In this document: in pieces, positions 1 through 6,577 of the stretch | Layout: each line of letters starts with the position of its first letter | How positions within the stretch are numbered: position 1 is the first letter of the stretch | Assembly: GCA_027343725.1 (NCBI GenBank) | Contig: DAHWKH010000163.1 | Span: forward strand, 1 to 10,113 | Direction: 5' to 3' | DNA from: Acidiferrobacteraceae bacterium | Lineage (GTDB): Bacteria; Pseudomonadota; Gammaproteobacteria; Acidiferrobacterales; Acidiferrobacteraceae | Length of the DNA: 10,113 nucleotides | Translations under genes and position numbers: made by a program | Notes under the pieces: model-generated | What the model saw: only the letters and a program-made list of their open reading frames with translations | What the model was told of the DNA's origin: nothing | Database searches by the model: none

Positions 1-2339
1 ACGCGCTCGATGAGCTGTTGCTCGATTTTGAGGAAGGAGACCGGGAAGTCGGCGAGATACAGAAAGGAGGAGTAGCCGCTGCCGAAATCATCGAGCGCGA
101 TGCGAAACCCGTAATCGAGGAGCGGGGCCACGTGGCGCTTCACCGCCTTGCGGTCGCGCAACATGGCGCGTTCGGTGATTTCGATCACGAAGGGGACGCC
201 GCAGACCTGGTCCGCGCCCACCCCGGAGTTGTGGTCCTGGGCATCCTTCAAGAGCCCGGCCAGGGAATCGGCCTCGGCGAGGAGGCCGGCCGAGGCGTTG
301 ACGAAATGCAGGATGCGCGGGCGGCGCGTCTTCAGGCGCTCGAAACACCGGCGCATCGTCAGCCCGATGACCGCCTGGTCGATCCGCAGGAGCTGCCCGA
401 GGTGGGCGGCGGCCTCTATGAAGTGGGCGGCCTCCACGACCTGCCCATTGGGGAGGCGCAAGCGCGCAAGCGATTCGTCGGCGACGATGGTGCGGTCCTG
501 CAACGACACGATCGGCTGGGCCGCGACGACGATGCGGCCGCTGCCCAGGGCCTCTTCGATCTGTCCCCCGATCAGAAAGATGCCGGGGCTCGTGCCGGCC
601 AGGCGCACGCGGTCCCCGCCCTCTTGCTTGGCTTGATAAAGCGCCGTGTCGACTTGCGCCATGAGGTCCGCGATGGTGGTCCCGTTGGCTGGGAACGAGG
701 CCACGCCGATGCTGGCGGTAACGCGCAGCTTGCGGTTCTTGACGACGAGGGGGGTCTCGGAGAGCTGTTGGCGCAGGCGTTCCATGCTGCGAAGCGCGGC
801 ATCGTCCGCGGCGTTTGGGAGGAGACAGAGAAACTCCTCGCCGCCCCAACGGCCCACATGATCGCCAAGACGCATCGCGTCACGCAGGATTCTCGCGACA
901 TGGAGGAGCGCCTCGTCCCCGACCACGTGCCCGTACGTGTCGTTGATCATCTTGAAGTGATCGAGATCGATCAGGGCGACGCTGTACGTGCCCCCGTCGG
1001 CTTCGTTGCGCGCGTGTTGCCGGGTGATGGCGTCCTCGATGACGTTGCGCCGATGGAGCCCCGTCAGGACATCGTGCTGCGCCAGGTAGTGGGCCCGGGA
1101 TTCGGCCGCCTGACGCAGGATCTCCTGATCGAATCCATCGAGCGCAAACGAGATATCATCGGCAATCCGCCGCAGGAGATGCAGGAGATCGTTGGTGAAA
1201 AACCCGCTCTCCTCGGAAAACACGATGAGCGCGCCGCGGATGTGGCCGCCGCGTTTGAAGGGAAAGGCACCCGCGGAGAGCGGTGCGAACTCCTGCGGCG
1301 ATGTCCGGGAGGGCGCATTGTCCTGGTCCACCACGGCCTCCCCCGCCCGGATGGCGGCTTTCGCCAGCGAGAGGACGAGGTCGCGCGGCAGCCGCGATCG
1401 GCGTTCGGGCGTGTCACCGAAGGTGGCGGCGATCCGTAGGACATCGGCCGCCTCCTCGAGGACCGCGATCGAGGCGGACTGGAGGTGCCCGTATTCGACC
1501 GTGGTCTGGCAAATGCCCTCGAAAAGGTTTTGGGGAGAGGTGTGGCAGGTGACGAGTTGGTCGACCCGGCACAGGGCCGAGTAAAAATCGGTGACGTGAC
1601 GCAGTCGGGTCTCGGAGTGTTTGCGCTCGGTGATATCGTGGCAGATGGCCACGTGGTGGCTGACCATCCCGGCCTCGTCGCGGACCACGCTGATCGTGAG
1701 CCAGGCGGGAAAGACGCCCCCGTTTTTGCGCCGATCCCAGATCTCGCCCTGCCAGTGCCCGCTTGCCTGTATCGCCCGCCACATGGCCACGTAAAACGCC
1801 GCGTCGTGTCGTCCCGATTGCAAGAGGCTCGGCGACTGCCCGATCACCTCTTCTGTGCTGTAGCCCGTCAGCCTGCGAAAGGCCGGATTGACGGCAATGA
1901 TGCGATTGGCGGCGTTCGTGACCATGATCGCCTGGAAACTGTTGTCGAAGACCGCCGCCGCCAAGTTCTGGGTATGGGCTACCTCCATATGCCAACTCAT
2001 ATCGCGCAGGATCGCGACATAGGCGCGTTCCGATCCTTGTGAGACCAAGGCCACGCTCACATCCGCGAGAAAGACGTCCTGCGTCCGGCGGTGGAAGTAG
2101 GCGCTGTAGGTCAGGGTGTCCGGTCGGGTCGCATCGGGATGGGGTTTGATGGAGGCGCTGGTGCGCCAGGCGCGCAGGCTCGCGCCGAGCAGGGCGCTGC
2201 GGTCGCAGGCGAGGATCCGGCAGGCCTCGTCGTTGACCCCTTGGATCAGACCCTGGTCGTCGAGAACGAATACGGCATCGGTCCCGAATGCCAATAGGAA
2301 TTCGAGCTTGCTACGCAGGCCGGCGCGCAGCCTCCGCAT
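1..2339 (-). CDS. Bifunctional cyclic-di-GMP enzyme, PAS-PAS-GAF-GGDEF-EAL (3' end outside window)
   Basis: Reading the minus strand from the ATG at 2339-2337 gives 779 uninterrupted codons to the window edge. The order is PAS (about residues 10-120), PAS (about 128-243, ending in the typical HDITERK at 234-240), GAF (about 247-400), GGDEF (about 405-570) and EAL (from about 595, cut off). The GGDEF active site is GGEEF at 499-503, with an inhibitory I-site RLGD at 490-493 at the standard five-residue distance, so c-di-GMP synthesis with product inhibition is expected. The EAL part keeps metal and catalytic positions: E622 (as ESL rather than EAL), N681, E720, E723, D750-D751 in DDFGSG, and K771. 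The final Glu/Gln motifs are off-window. Both activities therefore look possible. There is no signal peptide or membrane segment, so it is a soluble sensor; the PAS/GAF ligands cannot be read from sequence. A GGGGGAGG ribosome binding site lies 3 nt before the ATG, and no other in-frame ATG/GTG/TTG start is seen in the 120 nt upstream. Confidence 0.93.
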   Translation of the reverse strand, partial: MRRLRAGLRSKLEFLLAFGTDAVFVLDDQGLIQGVNDEACRILACDRSALLGASLRAWRTSASIKPHPDATRPDTLTYSAYFHRRTQDVFLADVSVALVSQGSERAYVAILRDMSWHMEVAHTQNLAAAVFDNSFQAIMVTNAANRIIAVNPAFRRLTGYSTEEVIGQSPSLLQSGRHDAAFYVAMWRAIQASGHWQGEIWDRRKNGGVFPAWLTISVVRDEAGMVSHHVAICHDITERKHSETRLRHVTDFYSALCRVDQLVTCHTSPQNLFEGICQTTVEYGHLQSASIAVLEEAADVLRIAATFGDTPERRSRLPRDLVLSLAKAAIRAGEAVVDQDNAPSRTSPQEFAPLSAGAFPFKRGGHIRGALIVFSEESGFFTNDLLHLLRRIADDISFALDGFDQEILRQAAESRAHYLAQHDVLTGLHRRNVIEDAITRQHARNEADGGTYSVALIDLDHFKMINDTYGHVVGDEALLHVARILRDAMRLGDHVGRWGGEEFLCLLPNAADDAALRSMERLRQQLSETPLVVKNRKLRVTASIGVASFPANGTTIADLMAQVDTALYQAKQEGGDRVRLAGTSPGIFLIGGQIEEALGSGRIVVAAQPIVSLQDRTIVADESLARLRLPNGQVVEAAHFIEAAAHLGQLLRIDQAVIGLTMRRCFERLKTRRPRILHFVNASAGLLAEADSLAGLLKDAQDHNSGVGADQVCGVPFVIEITERAMLRDRKAVKRHVAPLLDYGFRIALDDFGSGYSSFLYLADFPVSFLKIEQQLIER

Positions 2340-2342
2340 AGG

Positions 2343-2350
2343 CCTCCCCC
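2343..2350 (-). promoter_or_regulatory. Ribosome binding site of the GGDEF/EAL gene
   Basis: On the minus strand GGGGGAGG precedes the ATG at 2339 by three bases. The spacing is short, but the purine run supports this start over internal alternatives. Confidence 0.5.
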
Positions 2351-2364
2351 TGGGTTGTCTTTCC

Positions 2365-2434
2365 CGGGCATGCGCGTTGTTCTCAGGCCTGTGTGGGTGT
2401 CCGCCAGTCGCACTTGAGGCCTGTGTCGGGCATG
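2365..2434. repeat. Two short direct repeats upstream of the GGDEF/EAL gene
   Basis: The 10-mer AGGCCTGTGT occurs at 2385-2394 and again at 2417-2426, 32 bp apart (about three helical turns). The 8-mer CGGGCATG occurs at 2365-2372 and 2427-2434. They lie between the coding start at 2339 and a TATACT hexamer (minus strand, 2452-2447) that could be a -10 box, although no good -35 box sits at the proper distance. Paired sites on one DNA face would suit a regulator binding in the leader, or they may be a small duplication. The repeats are seen directly; a function is inference. Confidence 0.4.
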
Positions 2435-2553
2435 ACCAGTTGTGTGAGTATAGACAATGCCGCCGTTTTCAGCTGTTTTGGCCTGCTGGGCTGGGGGAGA
2501 TCGCGCGTGATGGCGGGCCCGTCCGGCGGTGGTCGCTGCGGTCCCAAGCGGTC

Positions 2554-2582
2554 TTCCCTCCGGACGTCGAGTCCTTTACAAT
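2554..2582 (+). promoter_or_regulatory. Possible promoter of the tRNA-Ala gene
   Basis: TACAAT at 2577-2582 matches a sigma70 -10 box in five of six positions and lies 10 bp before the tRNA 5' end, which fits a start of transcription a few bases before the mature RNA. The element 17 bp upstream, TTCCCT at 2554-2559, is a weak -35 match. A GC-rich discriminator follows, as is common for stable RNA genes. Confidence 0.4.
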
Positions 2583-2592
2583 CCGGGCCCTT

Positions 2593-2668
<76 letters not shown>

Positions 2669-2673
2669 ATTCC

Positions 2674-2695
2674 AAAAGCTCGTTTCGGGCTTTTT
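2674..2695 (+). terminator. Rho-independent terminator after the tRNA
   Basis: AAAAGCTCG and CGGGCTTTT form a nine-pair stem (one T:G pair) around a TTT loop, running into five T residues at 2691-2695, six bases after the tRNA CCA. The A run on the 5' side gives a T run on the other strand, so it could work in both directions. Confidence 0.8.
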
Positions 2696-3010
2696 CCCAT
2701 CTGCTCGCAGCGCCAGTCCAGGCCAGGCTTCTCGGGTTCGCCTCGCAAGCGGCGCCCCCATATTTCCGCGCTTTTGGCTGCCACCAAAATCACAGGACGT
2801 GTGGTTACCCATACTGGGATCCACAGGGACGGCCCAACTTTCGAGCACAATGCCCCTTTCCAGAAGGCGTGAGCGATCCTCGGCGTCTTGCGGTGCGTCC
2901 GCGTCTGCAAGACGACCGACGTCGCGGCTGTGCCCCCCATGACGTCGTGTCGCGAAGCGGGCGGATGTCCGCATTGCCCATTTTCGGCAGAGTTTGTTAT
3001 CGTTCTAAAA
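2696..3010. other. Gene-free interval with several inverted repeats
   Basis: No reading frame here has a believable start, ribosome binding site or recognisable protein. What can be seen is a series of inverted repeats: TTTTGG/CCAAAA at 2772-2789 with a 6-nt loop; a nested hairpin at 2800-2825 with TGTGG/CCACA outside and CCCA/TGGG inside; CGTCTTGC/GCAAGACG at 2884-2914, a perfect 8-bp stem with a 15-nt loop; and GCGGA/TCCGC at 2961-2972. None is followed by a T run, so they are not classical terminators. They could be part of an unannotated RNA, operator sites, or chance structure in GC-rich DNA. Confidence 0.4.
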
Positions 3011-3148
3011 GGCGGGGATGGCTGTCCCTTTTCCCGCCATCTCAAGAGGATGGCTAAGCACTGCATTGCGGGTCTTTGTCTGGACCCTCAGTGGTGCGCC
3101 TGCCGTCCGATTCGGCAATAAAGCCTGCCCGTATCGAAGGGGACAGGC
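3011..3148 (+). promoter_or_regulatory. Candidate structured 5' leader of the cytochrome gene
   Basis: The sequence before the cytochrome gene can fold extensively. GGCGGG (3011-3016) pairs with CCCGCC (3033-3038). GATGGC (3017-3022) pairs with GCCATC (3036-3041). The same GCCATC can instead pair with a second GATGGC (3049-3054), so these folds exclude each other. Next comes a stacked hairpin, CACTG/CAGTG (3059-3063 with 3089-3093) around GGGTC/GACCC (3070-3074 with 3083-3087). Last is GCCTG..CCC/GGG..CAGGC at 3123-3148, ending just before the ribosome binding site. Alternative pairings and a hairpin against the ribosome site resemble cis-regulatory leaders, but I recognise no known riboswitch class. 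The promoter is unclear: TTTTCG (2981-2986) and TCTAAA (3004-3009) are weak boxes with 17-bp spacing. Confidence 0.35.
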
Positions 3149-3164
3149 AAGAAAGGGGGGTATC

Positions 3165-3692
3165 GTGAAGAAAGTCGTCATGCTGGCCGTTCTGGCCGTA
3201 AGCTGTCTTTTTGTCCGAATGGCGCTCGCCGCCGATTCTCCGCACGTTCGTGCCGGGAGCGAAAAGCAGGCGGGCCGGTATCTCGTTCTCGCGGGCGGGT
3301 GCAACGACTGTCATACGCCCGGCTGGATGCAATCGGGCGGCCATATGCCGGTGTCCGAGTGGCTGATCGGAAACCCGGTCGGTTTCCGCGGGCCGTGGGG
3401 GACCACCTTTCCCTTGAATTTGCGCTTGCTCGTCCATCATGTGAGTGAGCGGACGTGGGTGGCCATGTTCAAGGGCAAGCGGCCGCTTGCGCGCTATCCC
3501 ATGCTGCCCCCGATGCCGTGGCTGGATTACCACCATTTCAGCAGGCGCGATCTTGCCGCGATCTATGTCTTCATCCGGGGTCTCGGGCCTGCCGGTCTTC
3601 CGGCGCCGCACTTCGTGCCCCCGGGCCACGCCACACGACACCCCTACATCGTGTTCGTCCCGCAAAGCCCGGCCAAGCCCCCGGTCTCGTGA
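3165..3692 (+). CDS. Exported mono-heme cytochrome c family protein
   Basis: A 175-residue protein. A signal peptide covers residues 1-22: a Lys-Lys start, a hydrophobic core, and likely cleavage after ALA before ADS. The mature protein acts in the periplasm or on its membrane face. One heme attachment motif, CNDCH, lies at residues 46-50: C46 and C49 bind heme and H50 is the proximal ligand. M113 or M117 in MLPPMPW is the likely distal ligand, and the following segment, up to YVFIRGLG, matches the C-terminal helix of class I cytochromes c. The role is electron transfer; the partner is unknown, since no oxidase or dehydrogenase gene is nearby. The GTG start at 3165 is chosen because a G-rich ribosome site (3155-3160) lies 4 nt upstream and it begins a proper signal peptide. 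An in-frame ATG at 3018 would add 49 residues ahead of the signal and looks spurious. The gene ends 17 bp from the converging treY stop. Confidence 0.88.
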   Translation: MKKVVMLAVLAVSCLFVRMALAADSPHVRAGSEKQAGRYLVLAGGCNDCHTPGWMQSGGHMPVSEWLIGNPVGFRGPWGTTFPLNLRLLVHHVSERTWVAMFKGKRPLARYPMLPPMPWLDYHHFSRRDLAAIYVFIRGLGPAGLPAPHFVPPGHATRHPYIVFVPQSPAKPPVS

Positions 3693-3709
3693 GGGGGTCG
3701 GGTGACCGG

Positions 3710-6577
3710 TCAGGCGCGTGCGAGCAGTGCGACGGGAAAGGCCTGTAAGGCGGCCTCCACCCGAAGCCCGGCCGTACCGTCCCGGTCCCGGCTTGTCAGG
3801 AGTTCTCCGGTGAGGAGGTTGCGGTAGGTCCCAGCGGGGGCATCGATCGCGGTGTCCTGCCAGACGGCCGCGATCGGATGGACGTCCGCGCCGTCCGTGA
3901 GGCGCCAAAACCAGCGCGGCGCGATTGTGATGAGCGCGCCCGCCGGCCCCTGTCTCATGAACGCCACGAGGTGCTCGGCCCGTGCGCCGCGCGCCGCGAG
4001 CGGCACGTAGTCACCCTCTTGGACGATGTCCCGATAGGCGCGGCGGGCATTCAGGGCGCGCCAGATGAGATAGAGCTTGGCGCGCCCGTCCGTGAGTGTC
4101 TCCAGGAGGGTTTGCGCCTGGGCGCCATGGGGTCGCGCGGGGTCTTCGGAGAAATCCCGGGTGAGGTCCTCGAGCATGCGCGCGCGCCGCTCGTAGTCGA
4201 CCGGCCGGCGGTTGTCGGGGTCGACTAGGCTGAAGTCCCAGAGTTCGTTGCCTTGATAGATGTCGGGAACGCCGGGGGCCGTGCATCGGATCAGGCATTG
4301 CGAGAGGCTGTTGTACAGGCCAAAGCGCGCCACGCGCCCGGCAAACGGCACGAAGTCGCTACGGAACGCCTGGCCCCGGGGGCCGAGGAGCGCGCGCACG
4401 AAGCGGATTGTCGCCTGTTCGTAGCCGCCATCGGGGTTGAGCCAGGAACTGCGACGTTTCGCTTCGCGCAAGGCCTTGATGAGAAAGGCCTCGATGCGAT
4501 CGGCGAAGGCCTCGGAGGGCGCCTCGTGGGGCGTCAGGGGCCAGACGCCGAGGAGGGTCTGGTAGAGGAGGTATTCGTCATTGCGGTCGGGCGCCCCTTC
4601 CCCGTCGACTCGGGGTTTGTGGGCGCGATTGAGGCGCGCCCAGCGGGTCAGGTGGGCGCGCCATTCGCTCGGGATTTCACTCAGGACATTGAGGCGCGCG
4701 CGCACGTCCTCCGAGCGCTTGCTGTCGTGGGTGGAGCCGGCGAGCAGGGTGTGGGGGTGGTGTTCCCGGTAGACGCGCTCCCGGGCATGGAAGGCCTCGC
4801 GGTCCGTGCCGTAGTGGCGCGGATCGCCCCCGACTTCGTTCAGGGACAGCAGCCGGTTGTCGATGTAGAAGCTCGTGTCTTCCAGGCCCTTGGCCATGAC
4901 CGGCGGCGTGTATTGCTGGAAGCGCATGGCGAACTCGCGCATGAGCGGCCGCCGCGGGTCCTCGGGGTCGATGTCCGTGAACAAAAGCGCGTCTTTCAGG
5001 AAATCGAAGATACTGAGGTTCACGGCCAGGCTGCGGCGCTTGGCGGCGGCGAGTGCGCGCAAGACCACCTCCCGGTCCTCTTCCCGACATCCGTCCGGGC
5101 GGATGTAGGTGCGGTACACCGGAAAGCAGGCCACGATCTCGACCAACGCCGCGCGCAGCTCCTGGAGCGTGAAATCGCGCGTGCGCCGGTCCCGCTCCGA
5201 GATGTGATCGATCCAGCGGGCGAGGGTCGCGAGTTCGCTCGTGAGCGTGCTGCGGATGATGAGTTTCTTGCTTTGGTAGAGGAGCTCGGCAAAGTCGCGC
5301 TTGTGGCCGATGAAGCGTTCATAGACGCGCGTGAACGCGCGCTCGCCCGCGGCCCACACGTACAGGCCGTTCACGGCGTTCGCGAAATCGTAGCCGGTCG
5401 TGCCCTGGACCGGCCAATCCGCGCGCAGCCGCTCGTCGCTCGCGAGGATTTTCTCGACGACGAGATAAAACGCCTGCGCGTCCACGCCCCGGTCCTGCAA
5501 GGCCGCGCGCAGCATGCGATAGTAGGCCAGCGGGTCGTACAGCCCGTCCGGGTGATCGATGCGCAGGCCCTGCAGGCGCCCAGCCGCGATGTCATCGAGG
5601 ACCAAGCGGTGGGTCGCCGCGAAGACATCGGGGTTCTCCATGCGGAGCGCGGCGAGCGCGTTCACATCGAAGAAGCGTCGATAATTGATTTCATCGGCGG
5701 CCACCTGCCAGAAAGCGAGCCGATAGGCCTGCTGTTCGAGCAGGTCATGGAGGGCATCGAAACTCGCGCGCTCTCCCGGATGACCCTGATAACGCTCGAG
5801 GGCATCGCGCACGTGCGCGCCGATGTCCGGATCCGATCGGCACAGCGCGGCCAGGCGTTGCTTCAGGATCGCCTGGCTTTGGCGGCGCGATCCCTCGGAT
5901 GCGTGGCGTGGGGGCAGCTGGCCGAAGGCCGTGATCAGGCTTCGATACGCGCGCACCCGGGGGGCCGCGCGCCCGAACGCCTCTTCGAGCGTATCGAGGG
6001 CGAGCGCCAACGGGAGCGGATAGCTGCGGGGATCGAGCGGAAAGCGCTGCTCGTGATACTCGACGGATAGGTTCCCGTCGGACTCCTGGAAGGCGAGCGT
6101 GAGGAGGCCGTTTTCGAGGACCACCCCGTATTGATCCTCCAGGACCGGCAGCAGCACCTTGCCGTGCAGCTCCTCTTTCGCCGGATGCCAATCGATATCG
6201 AAGACGGTGCTGTACGGGGAGGCGCGCCCGTTTTCCAGCACGTCTTGCCACCAGGGGTTGTCGTGGCCGATCGCCATGTGGTTTGGGACCATATCGAGGA
6301 TGTGCCCCATCCCGTGCGCGGCGAGTGCCTCGGTGAAGGCCCGGAACTCATCGGGGCTCGTGATCTCGGGGTTACGCGCCGCGTGGTCGACGATGTCATA
6401 GCCGTGACGGCTGCCGGCGCGGGCTTTGAGGTAGGGCGAACAGTAGACGTGCGTGATCCCGAGGGCCTTCAGGTAGGGCAGCAGGGCGGTGGCCCGGGCG
6501 AGCGGGAAGTCGCGATGGAGCTGCAGGCGATAGGTGGCGAGCGGGACGGACGCGCGCCCCAGGGGCCCGCCGTTCAC
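3710..6577 (-). CDS. treY: Malto-oligosyltrehalose synthase
   Basis: TreY is a cytoplasmic GH13-family enzyme that isomerises the reducing-end alpha-1,4 bond of malto-oligosaccharides to an alpha,alpha-1,1 bond, giving maltooligosyl-trehalose for TreZ. Family motifs, numbered from the GTG at 6577: an N-terminal ATYRLQL at 14-20; DMVPNHM with D95; RIDHPDG with the nucleophile-type D341; VEKIL with the acid/base-type E375; SFYIDNRLLSLNEVGGDP; and STHDSKRSEDVR with D618. The 955-residue length is normal for bacterial TreY, and no key residue is missing. The GTG at 6577 overlaps the treZ stop as GTGA. No Shine-Dalgarno is visible before it or before the alternative in-frame GTG at 6604, so re-initiation after treZ translation is the likely mechanism. 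The protein may instead begin at 6604, nine residues longer. Confidence 0.96.
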   Translation of the reverse strand: MNGGPLGRASVPLATYRLQLHRDFPLARATALLPYLKALGITHVYCSPYLKARAGSRHGYDIVDHAARNPEITSPDEFRAFTEALAAHGMGHILDMVPNHMAIGHDNPWWQDVLENGRASPYSTVFDIDWHPAKEELHGKVLLPVLEDQYGVVLENGLLTLAFQESDGNLSVEYHEQRFPLDPRSYPLPLALALDTLEEAFGRAAPRVRAYRSLITAFGQLPPRHASEGSRRQSQAILKQRLAALCRSDPDIGAHVRDALERYQGHPGERASFDALHDLLEQQAYRLAFWQVAADEINYRRFFDVNALAALRMENPDVFAATHRLVLDDIAAGRLQGLRIDHPDGLYDPLAYYRMLRAALQDRGVDAQAFYLVVEKILASDERLRADWPVQGTTGYDFANAVNGLYVWAAGERAFTRVYERFIGHKRDFAELLYQSKKLIIRSTLTSELATLARWIDHISERDRRTRDFTLQELRAALVEIVACFPVYRTYIRPDGCREEDREVVLRALAAAKRRSLAVNLSIFDFLKDALLFTDIDPEDPRRPLMREFAMRFQQYTPPVMAKGLEDTSFYIDNRLLSLNEVGGDPRHYGTDREAFHARERVYREHHPHTLLAGSTHDSKRSEDVRARLNVLSEIPSEWRAHLTRWARLNRAHKPRVDGEGAPDRNDEYLLYQTLLGVWPLTPHEAPSEAFADRIEAFLIKALREAKRRSSWLNPDGGYEQATIRFVRALLGPRGQAFRSDFVPFAGRVARFGLYNSLSQCLIRCTAPGVPDIYQGNELWDFSLVDPDNRRPVDYERRARMLEDLTRDFSEDPARPHGAQAQTLLETLTDGRAKLYLIWRALNARRAYRDIVQEGDYVPLAARGARAEHLVAFMRQGPAGALITIAPRWFWRLTDGADVHPIAAVWQDTAIDAPAGTYRNLLTGELLTSRDRDGTAGLRVEAALQAFPVALLARA

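Noticed and set aside
18..1439. A 473-codon plus-strand frame across the GGDEF/EAL region
   Set aside because: The minus strand encodes unmistakable GGDEF and EAL motifs over the same bases. The plus frame is a codon-bias shadow.
3018..3164. An N-terminal extension of the cytochrome from an ATG at 3018
   Set aside because: It would put 49 residues ahead of a clear signal peptide, and the GTG at 3165 has its own G-rich ribosome site.
3668..3686. A possible terminator between the cytochrome and treY (CCCCC/GGGGG)
   Set aside because: The loop is about 10 nt, the stem overlaps the end of the coding region, and no T run follows on either strand.
4253..6070. A 605-codon open frame on the plus strand opposite treY
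   Set aside because: It lies wholly antisense to treY, which has all family motifs. Its composition is the Arg/Ala/Glu/Val-rich bias expected of the complement of GC-rich codons, and it has no recognisable domain.
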